NCBI RefSeq assembly: GCF_009002475.1
Contig: NZ_AP019860.1
Location: forward strand, 3,410,001 to 3,474,000
Direction of reading: 5' to 3'
DNA from: Candidatus Uabimicrobium amorphum
GTDB lineage: Bacteria; Planctomycetota; Uabimicrobiia; Uabimicrobiales; Uabimicrobiaceae
Length of the DNA: 64,000 nucleotides
The position numbers and the translations under genes were made by a program. Numbering within the stretch: position 1 is the stretch's first letter; each line of letters opens with the position of its first letter. The notes below the pieces were generated by a model. That model made no database searches and was not told the DNA's origin. It worked only from the letters and a program-made list of their open reading frames with translations. Positions 37,134-46,031 of this stretch are shown piece by piece.

Positions 37134-38004
37134 AATGTCCAAACTCAAAGTTCAAATAATTAAGTGGGGAATCGTTTTTCTTCCTTTAATTATCATCGTA
37201 TTTATTTTAAAAGTTTTTTTACCCGGATTTTCCAGGGAGGTAAGAACCTCTCAGTTTGGAGATTCGAAATCATTTCAAACTGAACATTTTTATACCTTAA
37301 CGAAAGAAATTCCCGAGTCGCCACGCCAAGTCGCGACACTCTGCGAAGACTTCTATTCTGCTTTTATTCGCGAACACCAATCCCAAATATCCTTTAAAAA
37401 TCTAGAAAACAGAATTGAGGTCTTCTTTTTTGGAAATCGCAAAGAATTTGACAACTTCTATAAATCACAATACTCACGTAGTATACCACACAATGCCGCA
37501 TTTTATTCTCCGGTACAACAGAGAATTGTTTTATATTGGAACAATAATACACGCGAAACGCTGTATCACGAGCTGACACACATGATTCTGGACATTAATG
37601 TAGACTTTCATTTACCTGAATATAGCGTATGGTTCAATGAAGGGCTTGCCATGTATTTTGAGAAGTATCAAGTCGTAAATGGTAGCTTAATTCCAGGAGA
37701 ACTGGACAATGAGGCGGTCCTGTTTGTTAGACAAGCATTTAAAAATCATATGTTCGTACCTCTTACAGAGCTGTGTTCGGCGACAGCAGTAGATTTTAGA
37801 AGCCGTAAAAACACCATCTACTACTACGAAAGTTATTTATTTGTTTATTTTCTAAAACATGTCAAGGGAGCCGACACGTTTTTGCAATATTTCAAAGAAG
37901 AGGGCAAACCGGGTGAATGTTCGCCTTATGCACTGTGGGATATCCTACAAAAACCAAGTATTGAAATAGAAAAAGAATTTCTAAGATATTACAAAATCAA
38001 CTAA
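37126..38004 (+). CDS. Membrane-anchored HExxH metalloprotease-like protein (DUF1570/peptidase MA-like)
   Basis: A 292-aa protein with an N-terminal membrane anchor (residues about 12-34) and an exported domain. The zinc motif is HELTH at 148-152, followed by the third ligand in WFNEGLAMYFE (E172), the gluzincin layout of DUF1570 and peptidase-MA-like proteins. The start at 37126 overlaps the rhomboid stop by 8 bp; ATG 37135 is a possible alternative. The stop overlaps the first possible start of the FHA gene. The neighbouring gene product carries a second domain of the same kind, so this is likely one functional unit. Proteolysis has not, to my knowledge, been shown for this family. Confidence 0.82.
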   Translation: MTKMSKLKVQIIKWGIVFLPLIIIVFILKVFLPGFSREVRTSQFGDSKSFQTEHFYTLTKEIPESPRQVATLCEDFYSAFIREHQSQISFKNLENRIEVFFFGNRKEFDNFYKSQYSRSIPHNAAFYSPVQQRIVLYWNNNTRETLYHELTHMILDINVDFHLPEYSVWFNEGLAMYFEKYQVVNGSLIPGELDNEAVLFVRQAFKNHMFVPLTELCSATAVDFRSRKNTIYYYESYLFVYFLKHVKGADTFLQYFKEEGKPGECSPYALWDILQKPSIEIEKEFLRYYKIN

Positions 38005-38021
38005 TGCTTTGGAGAGTTATC

Positions 38022-41000
38022 ATGAGTTCAAATTTGCTTCTCATTCATCTATCGAGTGAAAAAAAATACACAGCTTTTCCGATAGGAGAGACCCTAACTA
38101 TAGGTAGAAGCGAACATTGTGACATTCACATAGATGTCAAAGGGGTATCGGGAAAGCATTCGCAAATCGCACGGCAACAACAAAATTACATACTAAGCGA
38201 TTTGGGAAGTACCAACGGCACATATGTGAACAATAAAAAAATACATGACGAGCACATTTTAACTCATGGAGACAGAATTGGTGTTGGCAACTATAAATTT
38301 ATGGCTTGGCATACACAAAACCCACTACCATTTTTATTCGATGCGGAAAGCAAACAGACCATCGCTATTTGTGAATTTCCGTTTACAATAGGACGCTTGA
38401 ATAACAACCACTTTACATTTTCCGATAAAAACGCTTCGGGAAAGCATGCGCAATTTGTCGAGAAACAACAAGGGTACTTTGTGCAAGATTTAGAAAGTAC
38501 CAATGGTACTGTTGTCAACGGGCAACGTATACAAGAATGCCCTATTCGTCATTTTGACAAAATAAAGATAGGCAATTGGCAAGCGATTTTTTTACAGTGT
38601 AGCTCAAAAGAATATACCGTCACATTTGCCAACCTTCCCCCAAAACAAGTGGAAAAAGAACTCGTCATCGGCAAGGGAGATACCAACGACATAGTTGTTC
38701 ATCATCCCACAGTTTCACGAACACATTGTCGCATTTTTTACGAGTGTAGTTCTTTGTGGATTGAAGACTTAAACAGCAGTAACGGAACCCAAGTGAATGG
38801 AGAAAAAGTAAGCAAATGGCCCTTACAGCATGGTGATCATGTAATGGTCGGTAGCCAAAAGCTCCTTATCGAAAACAAAGAACAGCAACATGGCGAATTT
38901 TACATAGAAAGCGATGAAGGGGAACGCTTTTCTATTACCGGAAAGTCAACACTAATTGGACGTAAGCAAGGTTGCCAAGTTCGTTTACAAGATACAGAAG
39001 TCTCGGGAATACACGCAGAAATAATCATTGACGACGCGGGCGTTGTCATTAATGACCAAGATAGCCGCAATGGCCTTTATGTCAACGGCCTACGCGTCAA
39101 GAAGAGTACCTTAAACCACAAAGACCGTTTGCGCATATGTAGCAACTGCTTCACTTTCTATAACAACGCAAGTTTGGCTGTTGAAGGATTCGAAGAAAGT
39201 GGTTATGCGCTCGTTCCTTTTGAAAACGACATTTGTCAAACGCCTGTATATCTAGGACGATTTCTATTTTTAGGAAAAGACAAAAGTAATCACGTCGTCG
39301 TCAACAGTTCATCTAATCGCGATGCTCAAATTTACAACGAAGGTGAAGAGTACTTCATTAAAGATTGCGATTCAGCCCTGGGCGTTTTTGTCAACAATGA
39401 AGCGATAAAAAACCATCACTTACAACATGGAGATCGTATCCAAATCGGCAACTCGGTTTTCTTTTTCAAAGATGCCGTACAACAATTAGAGGTATCGCAG
39501 GCTCCTGCTAAACAGGGGAACAAAGCCTTTGCACGAGCAGCAGCCATGCTGGTCGCCATAGCATTTCTTGCGTTTTTTGCTCACTCACTCTTATTTCGCA
39601 AATCGCCTCTAGATAAACCAAAAGAAAATATATCCAAAGTAGAAAACAATACCAAGAAAACGACAAAACTAGACGACAAAGCCACCATTGCAAAAGCCTT
39701 AAAGGACGCTCGTGAACATTCCAAAACCTATCGTTTTGACAAAGCAGTTGTTATTTTGCAAAAAGCGCGTAAAAAAATTCAAGTAATTGCCAACTTACAA
39801 ACGCTAAAAGAGCACATCGATTACTTCACCATTCGCAAAAATTTGTTTAAAGAAATGAACACGCTGTTAACCGTTTCTGCCCATGAAAATCCAGTGCGCC
39901 TTTACATACCTGGAAAAGGTATTTGTAGCGTCAACAAGGCTGACCAAAAAACATCACAACTCATTTTGGAAAACCGCAATCATAAAATTTTTCCGTATCC
40001 GTGGAAGAAGATTTCACCGAAGATGTTCTTGTACATCGCAGAACAACTTAGCTTAGGCGAAAAGTACGCGATGACTTTAATGGAAATGGCCCAAGAGTTT
40101 CTATTCCCCGAAGAATGTGAAAAATACGCCATCGTGGCTCTCAAAAACTTTCCACAGCGCAAAAAACGCATCGACCAAGTCTACGCCAAAATGATCGGCA
40201 TACAAGTGCCCCAAGGAGGCTTTGCTGTTTACAAAGGTAGGCTTTTACCGCAACAAAAAATCAAAAAGTTACGTCAACAAGAAATCGCGCGAAACAAACG
40301 CGAGCAAGATGCTAGACGACAACAACAACGAGAACAAGATCGTCTAAAAGCCATCGAAATGGCCAAACAAAAAGAGCGCGAAGAATTCCCGGTGCGCTAC
40401 TCAATCATCGATGAATTTGCACGAACATATAATTATCGTAAAGCCCAAGAGCAGTTTGCCAAATTACTCAAAGACACTACGATTACAACATTTCGCGTAA
40501 GAATCCAAAGGCGCATGAAGGAAATCAGACCTCTTGCCAAGCTCTTCGACAAACTCATTAGCGCAATTAAAGCTCGTAAACTCAAAAATGACCGCGTACA
40601 AATTGGTGATATACAAGGAACGATTACCACCGCAACATACCGCCATTTTCAAATAACCATTCCCAACGGAGAGATTCGTCAACGCTGGTATTATTTGTCT
40701 CCGCAAAAAATATACGATTTTTTTGAGCGTATGCGTTATGAAAGCGACGATTTATACTACATCGGTGTGTTTTGTTTCGAAAACGAACTCATTGACGAGG
40801 GCAATACTTCTTTTATCGACTACCTAGGCCAAAACCCGCGTGGACAAAGACGTGTGGATTTGTACCTATCGCAAAAATTCCAAGTTCCGATCCCCAAAGG
40901 AGGATTCGTAGCATATCGCGGAAAACTCATTTCCCCTGAAGAACGCGGCAACTTAGCCAAAGGCCTGGTCCGCCATGGAAGAGAGTGGGTAACTCCCGCA

Positions 41001-41915
41001 GACAAACAACGCCTAGAACAAGGCCTAGTAAAATACAAAGGCAAATGGATCACTGTTGATGAGCAAAAACTTTTAGCCCGTGGCTATGTGAAATACAAGG
41101 GTAAATGGCATTCAAAAGCCGAAATCAACAAAATTCGCAGCAACTGGGAAGACGCATGGTCGATTTCGACCGAACACTATGAGATTCGCACCAATATCTC
41201 CGAAGAGTTTCTCAACGAATTTGCCTCGATTATGGAACAGTCATACGCCGTATATAAAAAATTCTTTGGTGGTATTGATGCCAGAAGACGCATGACTCTG
41301 TTTGCTTTTAAAGGCTACGAAGATTACCGAAAATTTTGCATAGACACCGGTCAGCAAAACTCACTACGTGCAGGAGGTTTTGCGCATCCAGGCATGAACG
41401 TGGGAGTTGGATGGAAACGCAACAGCAACGCACAACTTTTAAATACAATGATTCACGAAGGCGGGCACTTATTTCAATTTAACGCCTACCCGCGCTCCTC
41501 TTCTCCGTCGTGGCTATCCGAAGCCATCGCCACACAGTTCGAAGGCTTTAATTGGAACAGACAAACCAAAAAACTAAGTTTTGACTTTGTCTCACAACAA
41601 CGCTTATCGTGGATAAAGCGCAATATTCTGCGTAAAGACTATTTTTCCATACCCGACTTAATTCAAGGACGCGCAATAGAGTTCATCAACACCGATCCAC
41701 AAAAGGCCATGACCTTTTACTCGCAAAACTGGGCACTTTATTACTACTTGACACATACCAAGGTAGAAAAGTACCGCGTTGCTTTTCAAAAATTTCTTCA
41801 ACAAGTACACGGAGGTGGTGTCCGCGGTCGCGAAGCAGCGTTATTTTTGCAGACGTTTGAAGGTGAGCTAGACAACATAGAGAAGCTGTGGACCACTTTT
41901 ATTTCCGGGTTATAG
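38022..41915 (+). CDS. Five-FHA membrane protein with C-terminal HExxH domain
   Basis: A 1297-aa protein; ATG 38022 follows GGAGAG by 5 bases, better than the ATG at 38004. Five FHA domains fill residues 1-490. Four look canonical (for example TIGRSEHCDIHI...SGKHSQ...DLGSTNGTYVN); the fifth (LGKDKSNHVVV, NRDAQI, DSALGVFVN) has lost the SxxH residues. A membrane helix lies at about 503-522. Then come charged helices, and five repeats of a G-x-V-x-Y-K/R-G-K-W type. The last 250 residues hold HEGGH at 1145-1149 with the third ligand E1167 (LSEAIATQFEG). It joins a phosphothreonine-reading array in the cytoplasm to a metalloprotease-like domain outside. Confidence 0.92.
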   Translation: MSSNLLLIHLSSEKKYTAFPIGETLTIGRSEHCDIHIDVKGVSGKHSQIARQQQNYILSDLGSTNGTYVNNKKIHDEHILTHGDRIGVGNYKFMAWHTQNPLPFLFDAESKQTIAICEFPFTIGRLNNNHFTFSDKNASGKHAQFVEKQQGYFVQDLESTNGTVVNGQRIQECPIRHFDKIKIGNWQAIFLQCSSKEYTVTFANLPPKQVEKELVIGKGDTNDIVVHHPTVSRTHCRIFYECSSLWIEDLNSSNGTQVNGEKVSKWPLQHGDHVMVGSQKLLIENKEQQHGEFYIESDEGERFSITGKSTLIGRKQGCQVRLQDTEVSGIHAEIIIDDAGVVINDQDSRNGLYVNGLRVKKSTLNHKDRLRICSNCFTFYNNASLAVEGFEESGYALVPFENDICQTPVYLGRFLFLGKDKSNHVVVNSSSNRDAQIYNEGEEYFIKDCDSALGVFVNNEAIKNHHLQHGDRIQIGNSVFFFKDAVQQLEVSQAPAKQGNKAFARAAAMLVAIAFLAFFAHSLLFRKSPLDKPKENISKVENNTKKTTKLDDKATIAKALKDAREHSKTYRFDKAVVILQKARKKIQVIANLQTLKEHIDYFTIRKNLFKEMNTLLTVSAHENPVRLYIPGKGICSVNKADQKTSQLILENRNHKIFPYPWKKISPKMFLYIAEQLSLGEKYAMTLMEMAQEFLFPEECEKYAIVALKNFPQRKKRIDQVYAKMIGIQVPQGGFAVYKGRLLPQQKIKKLRQQEIARNKREQDARRQQQREQDRLKAIEMAKQKEREEFPVRYSIIDEFARTYNYRKAQEQFAKLLKDTTITTFRVRIQRRMKEIRPLAKLFDKLISAIKARKLKNDRVQIGDIQGTITTATYRHFQITIPNGEIRQRWYYLSPQKIYDFFERMRYESDDLYYIGVFCFENELIDEGNTSFIDYLGQNPRGQRRVDLYLSQKFQVPIPKGGFVAYRGKLISPEERGNLAKGLVRHGREWVTPADKQRLEQGLVKYKGKWITVDEQKLLARGYVKYKGKWHSKAEINKIRSNWEDAWSISTEHYEIRTNISEEFLNEFASIMEQSYAVYKKFFGGIDARRRMTLFAFKGYEDYRKFCIDTGQQNSLRAGGFAHPGMNVGVGWKRNSNAQLLNTMIHEGGHLFQFNAYPRSSSPSWLSEAIATQFEGFNWNRQTKKLSFDFVSQQRLSWIKRNILRKDYFSIPDLIQGRAIEFINTDPQKAMTFYSQNWALYYYLTHTKVEKYRVAFQKFLQQVHGGGVRGREAALFLQTFEGELDNIEKLWTTFISGL

Positions 41916-41959
41916 TTTGGTTTTGGAGAATAGAGGCCTAGGATAAGAGTTTCTTTCTC

Positions 41960-42039
41960 CGTATTGGTGCCCTCACCATCGAATTAGCAGTTTTCAGCTA
42001 CGCTGAAACCTTAAATTCGATGGTGAGGGCATCAATACG
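41960..42039. repeat. 80-nt near-perfect hairpin between convergent genes
   Basis: Arms of 26 bp (41960-41985 and 42014-42039, one mismatch; core GCCCTCACCATCGAATT) enclose a second stem (GTTTTCAGC / GCTGAAACC around TAC). The whole 80-nt block folds back on itself. It is longer and more G+C rich than the other terminators here. It may end both transcripts or be a small mobile palindrome. Confidence 0.75.
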
Positions 42040-42070
42040 AAAAAGAACATCACACAACACAAAACAAAAT

Positions 42071-42229
42071 CTACCCATCGCTTTTATCTTCACTGGTATC
42101 TTTCTTACGCGAAAACAAACTAATAAATTTACGCCACGAAGCTTTTAAATAAAAAATTGCCCCAAAAAATAGCGCAATAATCGCTTGAATTAGAAGGCTT
42201 CCTGATCCAGGATCAATGTATGCTAACAT
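42071..42229 (-). CDS. Small conserved membrane protein (MLAYIDPGSGS type)
   Basis: A 52-aa gene, easily missed because of its size: ATG at 42229, stop at 42071-42073. It begins MLAYIDPGSGSLLIQAIIA, has one membrane helix (residues about 12-30) and a basic then acidic tail (SWRKFISLFSRKKDTSED). Very similar tiny proteins, always starting with YIDPGSGS, are encoded beside sulfatase-like membrane enzymes and methyltransferases in many bacteria. Here it starts 4 bp after the methyltransferase stop, the third gene of such a cluster. The function is unknown; it may be a subunit or anchor for its neighbours. Confidence 0.88.
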   Translation of the reverse strand: MLAYIDPGSGSLLIQAIIALFFGAIFYLKASWRKFISLFSRKKDTSEDKSDG

Positions 42230-42233
42230 CGAC

Positions 42234-43601
42234 TTATTTCCTTTCCATAAGATATATTACTCTATTACTTCCCTCTACGGGCACCGTTCGTTTTATTGTA
42301 AATTCTTTCGCAAAATCCGCTTCAAAATTATCCGCAGTGTAAAAGCCAAAAATGTCCTTGCGATGGCGTAACATTCTCTCTACTTGCGAATCGCTTTTTG
42401 GGACAAACTCGATAATGAGATGTTGACATACGCGAGAAAAAAACGCGGCAACTTTCCCAAAAGGGAGATTGTTGGCAATAACCAGGTGATGAATTAATGC
42501 CAACGCCAAAGCGGTTGTCTCAGGTGCACGAGTGAAAAAACTTTCTCGCTCTTCATTTTCCCAACCAATGCCTGGACTTGGATTTGTGATATCGACCACC
42601 AAGGGAAGTAAGTGATCGCGTTTTTTGGCTTTCGCCTCCAAATAATTTCGCTCCACCGCAATAGGATCGATATCAGAAGATATGGTAAAAATTCCCATCT
42701 CACTCGCCACGCGGCTAAAAATTCCACGGTTGGCCCCTAAGTCCACCACACTTTGCGATGAAATACTTTTTAACATCTCCGCAACAATTTCCTTCTTTGC
42801 CGTAAATGCCTCATCGGAATAGTTGAGTTCTTTTTCATAATAATCCGACCAGATACTGCTATGTGCTTTTTTTAACTGCATGCGCTTTACGCATGAGCGT
42901 AGATTATCAATAATTCCCAATAATCCCAATTTCGAAACTTTGTATTTTTTCGGTTTTTGCGCACCATCAAACGACTCACTCTTAGCATGAAGGTGGATAT
43001 GTGACAGCAGCGAAATATTGAACTTCGTACGTGCAGGTAACAGCGAACTGGCCAAATCAAGAGGAATACCATCGATATACGAAGTGAGCATTTTATTTAA
43101 GTAAATATTGCAACGACTCATAAGGGCTAAGGGAGCTAAGAAGTGTCGACAAAACTGTCGGTATCCCACCCACGCACTTCCTTCTTCATACTCTTCAAAA
43201 GATGTTGTATCAATAAAAATTGGTTTTGGCAAAAACTGTATATTATACGAACTACTATCTTTAAGAGACATTCCAAAACGCAAAGCCAACTCTTGAATGT
43301 CAAGCGTTAGAAGCGCCGCATCTTTTAATTGCGAAAAGCACCATTCATAGCTATAAGAAATAAATGGTATTTGTTGCGGACGAATGATTTTATAAGCCAA
43401 TTCATCTCTCGTAATGTCCACTTCTTCATGACACACCAACCACTTTTTTTTGGTAAGTGCTTCGTATAGTCCGCTATCCATTAACTTGCGGTAGTCGTGC
43501 TCATACTCTTTGTTAATTTGGCGATACACAGTTCCGTCTTTAACAAAAACAAAGCCCGCAGGATCACGAAATGAACTGGATACTTGGTTCATATCTTTCA
43601 T
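42234..43601 (-). CDS. SAM-dependent methyltransferase (NoeA-like)
   Basis: A 455-aa soluble protein whose start overlaps the upstream stop by 4 bp (ATGA). The first 200 residues contain the family's SSFRDPAGFVF, FISYSYEWCFSQLKDAALLTL and IFIDTTSFE motifs. The Rossmann-type methyltransferase part begins near residue 285 with SVVDLGANRGIFSRVAS, and an acidic ISSDIDP follows. This architecture is found in methyltransferases annotated as NoeA-like, and in the same operons as membrane sulfatase-like enzymes. The substrate is probably a surface glycan or lipid head group, by context only. Confidence 0.88.
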   Translation of the reverse strand: MKDMNQVSSSFRDPAGFVFVKDGTVYRQINKEYEHDYRKLMDSGLYEALTKKKWLVCHEEVDITRDELAYKIIRPQQIPFISYSYEWCFSQLKDAALLTLDIQELALRFGMSLKDSSSYNIQFLPKPIFIDTTSFEEYEEGSAWVGYRQFCRHFLAPLALMSRCNIYLNKMLTSYIDGIPLDLASSLLPARTKFNISLLSHIHLHAKSESFDGAQKPKKYKVSKLGLLGIIDNLRSCVKRMQLKKAHSSIWSDYYEKELNYSDEAFTAKKEIVAEMLKSISSQSVVDLGANRGIFSRVASEMGIFTISSDIDPIAVERNYLEAKAKKRDHLLPLVVDITNPSPGIGWENEERESFFTRAPETTALALALIHHLVIANNLPFGKVAAFFSRVCQHLIIEFVPKSDSQVERMLRHRKDIFGFYTADNFEADFAKEFTIKRTVPVEGSNRVIYLMERK

Positions 43602-45109
43602 TTTTTCTCAAAATTTTCTTCACTGAGTTCAATAAAGTCATATGGGTAAGCCCAACTAGCAAAGTAGCTCTTGTCGGGTAGTAGCTTTAGTTCTGTAGAA
43701 AAGTATTCATGAAATACAACGCGAAATGAGTTTACCGGACTAATTTCCGGATACAGATTTTCGTATTTTTTATTCGGAAAATAGTAGGCGTTTAAAATGG
43801 AGAATTTTTCGGTGCAATTTGCTGCTTTGTAGTCATTGGAATCTATTTGCAACGACGGTCCGTGGTCCGCTTGAATCATGATAATTGCCTCACGTGATTT
43901 TTGCAAAATTTGCGTAACCGCTTGTTGTAGTTTCCCATTTAAAAAATTAACCTGTTCGCGATAACTTTTGATATATACAGCAACGTCTTCTCCCTGCTTT
44001 CGATGGCCATCTTTGAGAGCAAAAGTATGTGGAGGAATCTTTCCTTCACTGTCAAACACAAATGGCGGATGCGGACATACAATATGAGCAAAAACGAATG
44101 TCGGAGACTCATTCTCTAAATGCCCCAGCTTGTCTAAAGTGTACAAAATACGCTTGCGATGTGCCACGTGGTTTCCCTCAGCGACAAGATTGAGAAGAGG
44201 TGCATGGCTAACTCTTACGAGAGGAGTTACATTCATAAGTACGCGTTGAAACTCACTAATAGGGTACCTATTCGCCGCCAGATAGCTATCGGCATTGGTC
44301 AACTCCGTTCCCGAATACCCAGACGAAAATGCGGTAAGTTTATAGCCATGTTTTTTGAGAAAGTACGCCACACTGTTCTCGTAAATCATTCTCTTAAGAG
44401 GTGTGCGGCTACGGTAACTTTTGCCCAATTGTACGCGCAAATGATTCAGATATGTCAGGTTCAGTGAAGATGCCAACGACAAGTATGTTTGAGGATAGTT
44501 CGAACGTGACTTTTGCGCAACAAAAAATCCGTTGTCTTCCAAAAAAGACACAAAGGGACTATTATCGTAATGATAAAGGTCTTTCAGCACATCTTGGCGT
44601 GCATAGCCATCGACAACGATGTAGTAAATATCTGGTTTCTGTAATACATCTTTCTGTCCGTTATCGACAACACTCTGCGGTGACTTGAATTCTTTCGCCG
44701 AATACAAAAACCACACACAGTTAAAAACCGACAGTGCCACAAGTACAGTTGAAGATACATTCAAAAAAGATCTCACCCCTTGAAAACTTTGCTTCATTTT
44801 CAAGCACACATAGAATGCGATTAGAAAAAGTACACCTTGTGTACATAGCAATGTTCCATACGAAATCTGCACAAGTGTATAGATATGACCAAAACTAAAG
44901 AACAGAACTAAAAACAAAGACGTTAAAACCGCAGATTTATCCGCATCTTTCATCAACAACAACAAAAGTCCCCATAGTATTGCTGTTCCAACAATAGTAA
45001 TGATCACGGGAACAATAGTTTCGCTAAAATTTGCTTGATCCATATTGTGTTGAAATAGAAATAATGTGGGAAATATGGCCAACAGCCATGGATGAAAAAT
45101 TTTTAGCAT
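43598..45109 (-). CDS. Membrane sulfatase/alkaline-phosphatase-superfamily enzyme
   Basis: A 503-aa protein; ATG 45109 is preceded by AAGGAAT and overlaps the upstream stop by one base (a start at 45253 lies inside yqeB). The first 150 residues hold about five membrane helices. The periplasmic part begins IYYIVVDGYARQDVL, where the Asp is a metal ligand, and SNYPQTYLSL supplies the Thr/Ser nucleophile candidate. FVFAHIVCPHPPFVFD and IMIQADHGPSLQ provide the C-terminal metal ligands. Such enzymes transfer or remove phosphoglycerol, phosphoethanolamine or sulfate groups on surface polymers. It is the first gene of the unit with the methyltransferase and small membrane protein. Confidence 0.88.
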   Translation of the reverse strand: MLKIFHPWLLAIFPTLFLFQHNMDQANFSETIVPVIITIVGTAILWGLLLLLMKDADKSAVLTSLFLVLFFSFGHIYTLVQISYGTLLCTQGVLFLIAFYVCLKMKQSFQGVRSFLNVSSTVLVALSVFNCVWFLYSAKEFKSPQSVVDNGQKDVLQKPDIYYIVVDGYARQDVLKDLYHYDNSPFVSFLEDNGFFVAQKSRSNYPQTYLSLASSLNLTYLNHLRVQLGKSYRSRTPLKRMIYENSVAYFLKKHGYKLTAFSSGYSGTELTNADSYLAANRYPISEFQRVLMNVTPLVRVSHAPLLNLVAEGNHVAHRKRILYTLDKLGHLENESPTFVFAHIVCPHPPFVFDSEGKIPPHTFALKDGHRKQGEDVAVYIKSYREQVNFLNGKLQQAVTQILQKSREAIIMIQADHGPSLQIDSNDYKAANCTEKFSILNAYYFPNKKYENLYPEISPVNSFRVVFHEYFSTELKLLPDKSYFASWAYPYDFIELSEENFEKK

Positions 45110-45933
45110 TAAAGATTCCTTATTGTATAGAGATGTCTTACAACAACCTCTAGTATTGCTCCGGAGATGTTTCGCGCTTTTTCTGACATACAAAAACAAT
45201 ATTCTATCTCCCCGCGTGGATCGATATCTCCGATTTTGGTACGCACCTTGCAAAAATGTCCATCCGCAATAATACCGCGAACCACGCCCGAAATTTTGGC
45301 TTTTATTGTGTGTTCACCTATTTTCCCAAAAAGCTCACCACTCTTTATAGGTGCTCCAATAAATGTATGCGCAACGAACTCTCCGTCAACAGGAGCACGC
45401 AACAATCGTTCATTCGTCATTCCGGCAATATTACCGGGTGTACTGGTATTTTCCTCTGCTTTCCCGTTGCAAATGATCCGTGCCAAGTGATGACCGCGGT
45501 TGCTTTCAATGACAAAGTGAACATCTTGCCGCGCGGTAAAACCAGGCCCCACACCGATAACAAGCGGTGCGTCGTGAATAGCCGTACCAGTGTTGCGTTT
45601 CGCGATAATAGCATCAATAACGACAGCGGGTTTTAAACTTCGAATAATAGTGGCGGTGGGATCTACAACAACCGGTATGATTTTTTGCGTAACTAAACGT
45701 AAGATCTCAGAAATGTTTTCTTTCGCGACTTTCTCCGCACAAATATTTTGCAAACAATATTTGTTGTGGAAGATGGCTTGGGCAAACGATACAGTTCGTC
45801 GAATAACAGAAGGGTTTTCCACTTCGGTCATCACGACGGGAAAATGGCACATCATAAGGCGATGGGCAATTGCAGAAGCCATTTCTCCTGCACCTTTTAC
45901 CACAATTAGGTTATTTGTCATAGAATTTTGCAT
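45109..45933 (-). CDS. yqeB: EF2563/YqeB-family selenium-dependent molybdenum hydroxylase maturation protein
   Basis: About 274 aa, using ATG 45933; TTG 45954 and ATG 45921 are alternatives, none with a good ribosome site. The family signature is clear: VVKGAGEMASAIAHRL, RRTVSFAQA, VVVDPTA, IDAIIAKRNTGT, PLVIGVGPGFTA, ESNRGH, and a C-terminal barrel-like part LRAPVDGEF with VRTKIGDIDPRGE. YqeB proteins accompany selenium-dependent molybdenum hydroxylases, probably helping cofactor labile-selenium insertion. No hydroxylase, SelD, YqeC or MocA-like gene is in the window. Instead it heads a surface-modification operon, sharing a TAATG junction with the sulfatase-like gene. Confidence 0.9.
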   Translation of the reverse strand: MQNSMTNNLIVVKGAGEMASAIAHRLMMCHFPVVMTEVENPSVIRRTVSFAQAIFHNKYCLQNICAEKVAKENISEILRLVTQKIIPVVVDPTATIIRSLKPAVVIDAIIAKRNTGTAIHDAPLVIGVGPGFTARQDVHFVIESNRGHHLARIICNGKAEENTSTPGNIAGMTNERLLRAPVDGEFVAHTFIGAPIKSGELFGKIGEHTIKAKISGVVRGIIADGHFCKVRTKIGDIDPRGEIEYCFCMSEKARNISGAILEVVVRHLYTIRNL

Positions 45934-45982
45934 GGGAGTGAACGTATCCAACAACTCGTTGTTGTTTTATGGAAGTGAAACT

Positions 45983-46012
45983 ACATTGGAATTGCTGTAG
46001 CAATTCCAATGT
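45983..46012. terminator. Hairpin after the propeller lipoprotein gene
   Basis: A perfect 14-bp stem (ACATTGGAATTGCT and its complement) with a 2-nt gap at the tip, 20 bp after the stop of the minus-strand lipoprotein gene and upstream of yqeB. Confidence 0.7.
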
Positions 46013-46031
46013 GATATGTTTGTGGAGTCGT

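Noticed and set aside
45110..45253. 48-residue N-terminal extension of the sulfatase-like protein
   Set aside because: It lies inside yqeB; ATG 45109 has AAGGAAT upstream and begins just before the first membrane helix.
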